From positions 1 through 10,533 of the forward strand of contig CANKLK010000071.1 in the NCBI GenBank assembly GCA_947482805.1: a stretch of DNA of 10,533 nucleotides, given 5' to 3'. Position 1 is the stretch's first letter, and each line of letters begins with the position of its first letter. The DNA is from Flavobacteriaceae bacterium (GTDB lineage Bacteria > Bacteroidota > Bacteroidia > Flavobacteriales > Flavobacteriaceae). A program made the translations under genes and the position numbers. Positions 5,966-10,533 of the stretch are shown piece after piece. The notes under the pieces were generated by a model that saw only the letters and a list, made by a program, of their open reading frames with translations, made no database searches and was not told the DNA's origin.

Positions 5966-6106
5966 TTAGTGCTGTGTTCCTACTTTTATTTTACTCTGAT
6001 TTGAAGCATAAACTAAACATCGTTTTCCAGGTCCACATTTCATTCTGCGAGGACCGCAAGACACTAAAAAAATTACTAGAAGTAAATACAAAACAGCTTT
6101 TCTCAT
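5966..6106 (-). CDS. 46-residue putative lipoprotein downstream of the GH3 gene
   Basis: The frame on the minus strand starts at ATG 6106 and stops at TAA (5968-5966). It begins MRKAVLYLLLVIFLVSCGP: two basic residues, a hydrophobic core (about 4-15) and a lipobox LVSC with Cys17 as the predicted lipidated residue. The mature part would be only 30 residues, with CGPRRMK (17-23) followed by CGPGKRC (24-30), an apparent tandem heptapeptide, then a short polar tail. Cys24 and Cys30 could form a disulfide. The start lies 2 nt after the GH3 stop (TAGTGATG), so translation is probably coupled. I recall similar tiny CGP-rich lipoproteins next to GH3 genes in Flavobacteria but know no function. The intact frame, textbook signal and tight coupling make a real gene likely although it is short enough to escape routine gene calling. 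Confidence 0.75.
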   Translation of the reverse strand: MRKAVLYLLLVIFLVSCGPRRMKCGPGKRCLVYASNQSKIKVGTQH

Positions 6107-6108
6107 CA

Positions 6109-7638
6109 CTAAATTATTTTTCCTTCGTTCTGCATACTTTTTAATTGCTCCAAATAATCTCTCTCGTTAGAAAGTCGCGGAATTTTGTGTTGCCCTCCCA
6201 ATTTATTATTTTCCTTAAGCCAATCGTAAAACAAATTTTCCCGAGCTACATTCACCACCAAAGGATTCAAGGTCATATTATTATAGCGTTTGGCTTCGTA
6301 ATCGGAGTTCAAAGATTGTAAATTTTCATCCAATGTTTTTTGAAACAATCGAATGTCATCTGGTTGTTTTTTAAATTCAATCATCCATTCGTGTGCTCCT
6401 TTTTCTCTGTCTTTCATAAAAATTGGCGCAACCGTATAGTCTTTCACTTCACAATGAATATCCGAACAAGTTTTAGCTAAAGCCATATCGGTATTTTCAA
6501 CCATTAATTCTTCGCCAAACACATTAATATGATGTTTGGTTCTTCCTGTAACTCTTATTCTGTAGGGTGACAACGAAGTAAACCGAATGGTATCGCCAAT
6601 CAAATAACGCCAAAGTCCGGCATTAGTGGTAATAACAACAGCATAATTTTTAAATAATTCTACATCCGAAAGACGAATTACTTTTTGATTTTCGGTGCCA
6701 AAGGTATCCATCGGAATAAATTCATAGAATATTCCGTAATCCAACATCAATAATAAATCATTGGAATAATTCAAATCTTGGATCGCAAAAAATCCTTCAG
6801 AAGCATTGTATATTTCGTAGTATTTGAAATTATTTTGAGGCAGTATCTTTTTGTATTGTTCTCTGTACGGTTCAAAACTCACACCGCCATGAAAATATAC
6901 TTCCAAATTTGGCCATAATTCCATTAGATTTTCTTTGCCAGTCTCAGTCATAATTCTGTTTAACAGAACCAACATCCAAGAAGGAACTCCGGCAAAACTA
7001 GTAACATTTTCATTCCTAGTCTCGTTGATAATGGCGGTAAGTTTGGTTTCCCATTCGCTCATCAAGGATATTTTACTACTGGGTGTGCTACTGAATTCGG
7101 CCCAAATAGGCATGTTCTCAATCAAAATAGCCGATAAATCTCCAAAATACGTGTTATTGTTTTCGTATATCTGAGAACTTCCGCCAAGGCGCAAACTTTT
7201 GCCTAAAAACATTTCGGAGTTCTCGTTGTTGTTCAAATACATACACAACAAATCTTTGCTGCCTTTGTAATGACAATCTTCCAAAGCTTCACTGCTTACC
7301 GGAATAAATTTGCTTTTGGCATTGGTAGTTCCACTCGATTTGGCAAACCATTTTATCGGCGTATTCCAAAAAACATTTTGTGCTCCTTTTCGGGTTAGTT
7401 CAATCATCGGTTCCAAATCTTCATAAGTAGCAATAGGAACTCTTTCTGCAAAAGTTTGATAGCTTTTAATACTTCCAAAATCATATTTCTGACCAATTAC
7501 CGTTTCTTCCGAAGAACGAATTAAGTTCATCATTAATTCTTCTTGAACTTCATGCGGATATTTTAAAAACAACTCAATCTGATGAATGCGCTGTTTTAAA
7601 ACCCAGGAAGCAATAGAATTAATTAACGGTATAGGCAT
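6109..7638 (-). CDS. GH3 auxin-responsive promoter family protein (acyl-adenylate-forming, substrate unknown)
   Basis: A 509-residue member of the GH3 branch of the acyl-adenylating ANL superfamily. In plants these enzymes join amino acids to jasmonate or auxin through an acyl-AMP intermediate; in bacteria the substrates are largely unknown. Visible motifs: KSSGTTNAKSKFIPVS (100-115), the phosphate-binding loop; YNASEG (277-282), the adenine/acyl motif; YLIGDTIRF (345-353), with the ribose-binding aspartate Asp349; and VTGRTKHHINVFGEEL (363-378), the hinge to the mobile C-terminal domain. There is no signal peptide, so it is cytoplasmic. It is transcribed away from the DUF2797 gene and is followed 2 nt later by a small lipoprotein gene, probably cotranscribed. 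A three-unit heptamer array (7651-7671) sits just before the start codon. No auxin or jasmonate pathway is implied. Confidence 0.9.
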   Translation of the reverse strand: MPIPLINSIASWVLKQRIHQIELFLKYPHEVQEELMMNLIRSSEETVIGQKYDFGSIKSYQTFAERVPIATYEDLEPMIELTRKGAQNVFWNTPIKWFAKSSGTTNAKSKFIPVSSEALEDCHYKGSKDLLCMYLNNNENSEMFLGKSLRLGGSSQIYENNNTYFGDLSAILIENMPIWAEFSSTPSSKISLMSEWETKLTAIINETRNENVTSFAGVPSWMLVLLNRIMTETGKENLMELWPNLEVYFHGGVSFEPYREQYKKILPQNNFKYYEIYNASEGFFAIQDLNYSNDLLLMLDYGIFYEFIPMDTFGTENQKVIRLSDVELFKNYAVVITTNAGLWRYLIGDTIRFTSLSPYRIRVTGRTKHHINVFGEELMVENTDMALAKTCSDIHCEVKDYTVAPIFMKDREKGAHEWMIEFKKQPDDIRLFQKTLDENLQSLNSDYEAKRYNNMTLNPLVVNVARENLFYDWLKENNKLGGQHKIPRLSNERDYLEQLKSMQNEGKII

Positions 7639-7650
7639 ATTTTGAGGTTC

Positions 7651-7671
7651 GAATTATGAATTACGAATTAC
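7651..7671. repeat. Tandem 7-nt repeat array upstream of the GH3 gene
   Basis: Three heptamers, GAATTAT, GAATTAC and GAATTAC, end 12 nt upstream of the GH3 start codon; in the gene's own sense they read GTAATTC, GTAATTC, ATAATTC. Between this array and 7762 the divergent intergenic region (7639-7840) holds a GC-richer patch with the words GCGCAGCGCG (7681-7690) and GCGAAGCG (7702-7709). It also has TAACTTTA (7720-7727), a one-mismatch -7 candidate for the plus-strand gene. No clear promoter for GH3 is visible. Confidence 0.7.
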
Positions 7672-7762
7672 GACTCAAGTGCGCAGCGCGAATTGTATGT
7701 AGCGAAGCGAAATAAATTATAACTTTACGCTAAAATAGGAATAAATTATAAATACTAGATGT

Positions 7763-7832
7763 TCAAAATCTCAAATCTCAAATCTTATATCTTAAATTCC
7801 AAAAATCCTTAATCCTAATTCCTTAATCCCAA
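7763..7832. repeat. Ten in-phase 7-nt repeat units upstream of the DUF2797 gene
   Basis: Read in steps of seven from 7763 the units are TCAAAAT, CTCAAAT, CTCAAAT, CTTATAT, CTTAAAT, TCCAAAA, ATCCTTA, ATCCTAA, TTCCTTA and ATCCCAA. The period holds for 70 nt while the unit drifts from CTCAAAT-like to ATCCTTA-like. The array ends 8 nt before the ATG at 7841. The late units resemble the TCCTAAA units at 1077-1104. Confidence 0.75.
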
Positions 7833-7840
7833 ATAAAGAT

Positions 7841-8647
7841 ATGACTTACGAAGGCGTGTTAACCAAAATGCAAACCGAATTTTCCAATCCGATTCAATAT
7901 TATTTGGTTTTTGAGAATAGTTTTTTGAGTTTAAATCAGTTATTGGACAAATCTTTGGAAATAAATTTTGTTGGTTACCAATGTTTGAATTGTTGTAAAA
8001 AGAAAAAGATTTTTCGTCAGGGATTTTGCTATGATTGTTTTATGAGCTCAGCATCTGCGGGCGATTGGATTATGAAACCCGAGTTGAGCACAGCACATTT
8101 GGATATTGAAGACCGCGATTTAGAATATGAAAAAAGGGTCCAATTGCAACCTCATATTGTGTATTTGGCATTGTCGAGCGATGTAAAAGTTGGCGTTACC
8201 AGACAAACCCAAGTGCCAACCCGTTGGATTGATCAAGGCGCAGTTCAGGCATTACCTATTGTTGAAGTTCCGAATCGATATTTGGCCGGAATTACCGAAG
8301 TAGCTTTAAAGAATCATTATGCAGATAAAACCAATTGGCAAAAAATGTTGAAAATGAATCCCGAAACTTCGGGACCAGAAGTTGATTTGCTCAAAGAAAA
8401 AGCATCGCTTAAATATTTAATTCCAAAGGAAGTTCAGGAGTTTTATTATTCCGAAAAGAATAATTTATATGAATTGCATTATCCTGTTTTGCAATATCCA
8501 AATAAAGTCAACAGCTTGAATTTAGACAAATCGCCAAATTTCTCAGGGAAATTGACCGGTATAAAAGGACAATATCTGATGTTTGAGGACGGTACGGTTT
8601 TTAACGTTCGTACATTTGAAGGTTATGTGGTAAAGATTTCAATTTAA
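7841..8647 (+). CDS. DUF2797 protein with a Cys4 cluster and GIY-YIG-like core
   Basis: A 268-residue cytoplasmic protein of the uncharacterised DUF2797 family. It has a probable zinc site, CLNC (48-51) and CYDC (63-66), with an additional Cys52. A segment then resembles a GIY-YIG nuclease core: HIVYLAL (105-111), DVKVGVTR (114-121), TRWIDQGA (127-134) and a glutamate, Glu154, in GITEVALK. The order Tyr108, VG (117-118), Arg128 and Glu154 follows that of catalytic residues in GIY-YIG enzymes. Zinc binding and nuclease activity are inferences; the family may instead use the fold for nucleic-acid or protein binding. It is a single-gene unit, divergent from GH3, with a 70-nt heptamer array before the start and a terminator-like hairpin after the stop. 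Confidence 0.85.
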   Translation: MTYEGVLTKMQTEFSNPIQYYLVFENSFLSLNQLLDKSLEINFVGYQCLNCCKKKKIFRQGFCYDCFMSSASAGDWIMKPELSTAHLDIEDRDLEYEKRVQLQPHIVYLALSSDVKVGVTRQTQVPTRWIDQGAVQALPIVEVPNRYLAGITEVALKNHYADKTNWQKMLKMNPETSGPEVDLLKEKASLKYLIPKEVQEFYYSEKNNLYELHYPVLQYPNKVNSLNLDKSPNFSGKLTGIKGQYLMFEDGTVFNVRTFEGYVVKISI

Positions 8648-8653
8648 AAAACC

Positions 8654-8714
8654 TGCCCTCATTTTTCTATTATTAGAGCAGATTAATTAGATGAAATAAG
8701 GGCATTACTTTTTT
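8654..8714 (+). terminator. Terminator-like hairpin after the DUF2797 gene
   Basis: TGCCCT (8654-8659) pairs with AGGGCA (8699-8704). The stem continues after one C/A mismatch as ATTT (8661-8664) with AAAT (8694-8697). Six T follow at 8709-8714. The 29-nt loop can form its own small stem (TCTA/TAGA, 8666-8677). It starts 7 nt past the stop codon. The long loop and 4-nt gap before the T-run make it imperfect. Confidence 0.45.
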
Positions 8715-8715
8715 G

Positions 8716-8784
8716 AACCTAAAGGTTTCGAGGTTAATTTATTGGTCTCATAAATAGTTAAAACTATGCACTTTAGTGCATTTT
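8716..8784. repeat. Series of tight mini-palindromes, the last followed by a T-run
   Basis: Three short hairpins follow one another: AACCT/AGGTT (8716-8727, 2-nt loop), ATAGTT/AACTAT (8754-8767, 2-nt loop) and ATGCACT/AGTGCAT (8766-8781). The last is followed by TTT and then GCTTT. It could terminate plus-strand transcripts that pass the hairpin at 8654-8704. No gene is visible in this stretch. Confidence 0.4.
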
Positions 8785-8792
8785 GCTTTCAG

Positions 8793-8892
8793 CTTCTAAA
8801 AAGTTTAACACAAATTACACAAATTTTCACAAATTAATTTGTGCTAATTTGTGTAATTTGTGTTGATAAATTAAGTTTTACAAATTTAGAAG
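8793..8892. repeat. 58-bp near-perfect palindrome nested in a longer hairpin
   Basis: Positions 8807-8864 are a zero-spacer palindrome centred at 8835/8836 with 27 of 29 complementary pairs. Each arm is made of three copies of an ACACAAATT-like word, in two blocks: 19 nt (8807-8825 with 8846-8864) and 8 nt (8828-8835 with 8836-8843). The only mismatches are at 8826-8827 against 8844-8845. Outside it, CTTCTAAA (8793-8800) pairs with TTTAGAAG (8885-8892), so the whole 100 nt can fold on itself. A further small stem, GACT/AGTC, lies at 8892-8902. It occupies the gap between two convergent genes and encodes no protein. Confidence 0.75.
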
Positions 8893-8910
8893 ACTTTTAG
8901 TCCGCAAATC

Positions 8911-8941
8911 AAACCTATGGACTTCAAGTCCATAGAGGTTT
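8911..8941 (-). terminator. Hairpin at the end of the M20 dipeptidase gene
   Basis: CTATGGACTT (8915-8924) and AAGTCCATAG (8926-8935) form a 10-bp stem around a single base, in practice a small loop after fraying. An AAACC/GGTTT extension (8911-8915, 8937-8941) is offset by a GA bulge if the stem's last C-G pair opens. It begins just past the dipeptidase stop codon (8942-8940). The T content that follows on the minus strand (GTTTGATTT) is modest, so termination strength is uncertain. It could also stop plus-strand transcripts. Confidence 0.45.
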
Positions 8942-10328
8942 ATTTACTCAACTCCACAAAATATTTATAAAACAACGGAATTGTTTCAATACCTTTTAAG
9001 TAATTAAAAATTCCGAAATGTTCGTTTGGCGAATGAATTGCATCCGAATCTAATCCGAATCCCATCAAGATGGTTTTTGATTTCAATTCTTTCTCAAACA
9101 GCGCAACAATTGGAATACTTCCACCGGAACGAACCGGAATTGCTGGCACACCAAAAGTTTCGGTATATGCTTTATTAGCTGCCTTATATCCAATACTGTC
9201 AATTGGCGTAACATAACCTTGCCCACCATGATGAGGTGTAACTTTTACTTTCACCGATTTTGGTGCAATACTCACAAAATGTTTCGAAAATAATTCTGTG
9301 ATTTCATTCCAATCCTGATTAGGTACTAAACGCATTGAAATCTTTGCATAGGCTTTACTTGCAATTACAGTTTTAGCGCCTTCTCCGGTATAGCCGCCCC
9401 AAATTCCGTTAACGTCTAATGTAGGACGAATAGAGTTTCTTTCATTGGTTACATAACCAGTTTCGCCATACACATCTTCGATATCTAAGGCTTTTTTATA
9501 GTTGTCTAAAGTGAATGGTGCTTTTGCCATTTCGGTTCTTTCGGCAGCACTCAACTCTTCTACTTTATCATAAAATCCAGGAATAGTTATATGATTGTTT
9601 TCATCGTGAAGCGAGGCAATCATTTTGGTCAACACGTTAATTGGGTTGGCAACAGCACCACCGTATAATCCGGAATGCAAATCGCGATTTGGTCCGGTAA
9701 CTTCCACTTCAACATAGCTTAAACCACGCAAACCAGTTGTGATACTTGGCTGTTGGTTTGAAATCATTCCCGTATCGGAAATCAAAATCACATCGCAGCT
9801 TAATTTTTCCTGATTTTGAGTAACAAACCAACTTAAGCTTTTTGAACCCACTTCTTCTTCACCTTCTATCATAAATTTTACGTTGCAAGGCAAACAATTG
9901 TTTGCAATCATGTATTCAAAAGCTTTGACATGCATATACATCTGACCTTTGTCATCGCACGCGCCACGTGCAAAAATGGCACCTTCAGGATGAATTTCAG
10001 TTGTTTTGATTACAGGCTCAAAGGGTGGAGAAGTCCAAAGTTCCATTGGATCTGGTGGTTGCACATCATAGTGTCCGTAAACTAAAACGGTTGGTAAGGT
10101 TGGGTCTATGATATGTTCTCCAAAAACAATTGGATAACCAGGAGTTTCACAAATTTCAACGTGCTGGCAACCAGCTTTTTCAAGCGAAGCTTTTACGGCA
10201 TCTGCAGTAGCAATTACATCGTGAGCATAAGCGCTATCGGCACTTACGGATGGGATTTTTAATAATTCGATTAGTTCATTGATAAAACGTTCTTTGTTTT
10301 GTTGAACGTAATTCTTGATGTTGTCCAT
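8940..10328 (-). CDS. M20-family metallodipeptidase, CNDP2-like
   Basis: A 462-residue zinc-type peptidase that removes residues from dipeptides or other short peptides. The two-metal site is complete: His86 and Asp88 in YGHYDVQPPDP (84-94), bridging Asp125 in RGACDDKG (121-128), general base Glu158 and metal ligand Glu159 in EGEEEVGS (155-162), Asp185 in ISDT (183-186) and His432 in HSPNEH (432-437). The lid domain carries DLHSGLYGG (216-224), with His218 matching the oxyanion histidine supplied across the dimer in human CNDP2. Similarity to cytosolic CNDP2 extends over the whole length. No signal peptide is seen, so it should act in the cytoplasm on imported peptides. It appears to be a single-gene unit with a consensus -7 element at 10351-10358 and a hairpin at its end. 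Exact substrate range cannot be read from sequence. Confidence 0.93.
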   Translation of the reverse strand: MDNIKNYVQQNKERFINELIELLKIPSVSADSAYAHDVIATADAVKASLEKAGCQHVEICETPGYPIVFGEHIIDPTLPTVLVYGHYDVQPPDPMELWTSPPFEPVIKTTEIHPEGAIFARGACDDKGQMYMHVKAFEYMIANNCLPCNVKFMIEGEEEVGSKSLSWFVTQNQEKLSCDVILISDTGMISNQQPSITTGLRGLSYVEVEVTGPNRDLHSGLYGGAVANPINVLTKMIASLHDENNHITIPGFYDKVEELSAAERTEMAKAPFTLDNYKKALDIEDVYGETGYVTNERNSIRPTLDVNGIWGGYTGEGAKTVIASKAYAKISMRLVPNQDWNEITELFSKHFVSIAPKSVKVKVTPHHGGQGYVTPIDSIGYKAANKAYTETFGVPAIPVRSGGSIPIVALFEKELKSKTILMGFGLDSDAIHSPNEHFGIFNYLKGIETIPLFYKYFVELSK

Positions 10329-10350
10329 TGGAAGTTTTTAATTAGTGAAC

Positions 10351-10358
10351 CAAAAATA
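10351..10358 (-). promoter_or_regulatory. Candidate -7 element for the dipeptidase gene
   Basis: The minus strand reads TATTTTTG, a perfect TAnnTTTG match, 22 nt upstream of the ATG at 10328. The upstream region is very AT-rich and lacks a clear TTG at 17-23 nt. The predicted leader is short, about 15 nt. Confidence 0.5.
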
Positions 10359-10394
10359 CAAAAAAATGCTAATTCTTTTTTTTAAATTTTTCCT

Positions 10395-10423
10395 TTGAAA
10401 GTTTGAAGTTATGATTATATTTG
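10395..10423 (+). promoter_or_regulatory. tRNA-Leu promoter (TTG - 18 nt - TATATTTG)
   Basis: TTG at 10395-10397 and TATATTTG at 10416-10423 match both Bacteroidetes promoter elements with an 18-nt spacer. The -7 element ends 27 nt before the tRNA. A T-rich stretch upstream separates it from the divergent dipeptidase promoter. Confidence 0.7.
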
Positions 10424-10450
10424 CAGCCTCTTATTGATACAATCAATTTT

Positions 10451-10533
10451 GCGGGTATGGTGAAATTGGTAGACATGCCAGACTTAGGATCTGGTGCCGC
10501 AAGGCGTGTAGGTTCGAGTCCTATTACCCGCAC
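10451..10533 (+). tRNA. trnL: tRNA-Leu (anticodon UAG)
   Basis: A complete class II cloverleaf. The acceptor stem is GCGGGTA (10451-10457) with TACCCGC (10525-10531), with discriminator A at 10532. The anticodon stem is CCAGA (10478-10482) with TCTGG (10490-10494), around the loop CTTAGGA, giving anticodon TAG at 10485-10487. The long variable arm, TGCCGCAAGGCGT (10495-10507), has a GCC/GGC stem as expected for leucine. The T stem is GTAGG/CCTAT with loop TTCGAGT. It decodes CUA and probably other CUN codons. The final base (C) is compatible with an encoded CCA, but the window ends there. Confidence 0.96.

Noticed and set aside
6935..7174. 79-residue plus-strand frame inside the GH3 gene
   Set aside because: It is antisense to well-conserved GH3 coding sequence and has no recognisable domain or promoter.
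6109..7638. Plant-type auxin conjugation pathway
   Set aside because: The GH3 name comes from plant homologues; nothing in the neighbourhood indicates auxin or jasmonate metabolism.
7720..7727. TAACTTTA as the promoter of the DUF2797 gene
   Set aside because: The last consensus base is wrong and the nearest TTG is 24 nt away, so it is mentioned only as a weak candidate.
7763..7832. CRISPR-like array
   Set aside because: Units are 7 nt and contiguous with no spacers; this is a short tandem repeat, not CRISPR.

Overview
This looks like an ordinary chromosomal segment from a low-GC Flavobacteriaceae member, probably Flavobacterium or a close relative. Three things point there. Promoters match the Bacteroidetes type (TAnnTTTG at -7, TTG about 19 nt further upstream). 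There are no Shine-Dalgarno sequences, only A-rich leaders. The gene neighbourhoods (a CBS gene divergent from pdxJ; tig, clpP and clpX together; a GH3-family gene beside a DUF2797 gene) and protein features such as an N-terminally extended ClpP and a divergent trigger-factor middle domain also fit. I see no prophage, IS element or CRISPR array.

Layout. Positions 1-195 (minus) hold the start of a CBS-domain gene that runs off the left edge. Positions 362-2227 (plus) form a compact set: pdxJ (vitamin B6 synthesis), a YbfF-like alpha/beta hydrolase and, overlapping it by 4 nt, a small membrane protein of the phage-holin-4/YvlD type. Positions 2252-5950 (plus) are a proteostasis block: tig with its own promoter and terminator, a structured 300-nt intergenic region, then clpP and clpX. 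Together these encode the ribosome-bound chaperone and the ClpXP protease. Positions 5966-7638 (minus) hold a GH3-type acyl-adenylating enzyme followed 2 nt later by a 46-residue lipoprotein gene. Positions 7841-8647 (plus) encode a DUF2797 protein with a four-cysteine cluster and a GIY-YIG-like core. Positions 8648-8939 are a hairpin-dense convergent intergenic region. Positions 8940-10328 (minus) encode a CNDP2-like M20 dipeptidase. A tRNA-Leu(UAG) with a good promoter closes the window.

The coding content is mostly housekeeping; the interest lies between the genes. (1) The tig-clpP gap carries an element of about 115 nt that folds into a bulged long-range stem, a 13-bp internal hairpin and a 3' hairpin. 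It resembles an intergenic element I recall from other Flavobacteria and could belong to the flavo-1 RNA family, which I could not test. (2) Four intergenic regions contain arrays with a strict 7-nt period but different unit sequences, each ending 5-12 nt before a start codon. (3) The tig -7 element lies inside a perfect 8-bp inverted repeat that looks like an operator. (4) A near-perfect 58-bp palindrome built from 8-9-nt words sits inside a larger hairpin at 8793-8892. (5) The 46-residue lipoprotein is short enough to be missed by routine gene calling.
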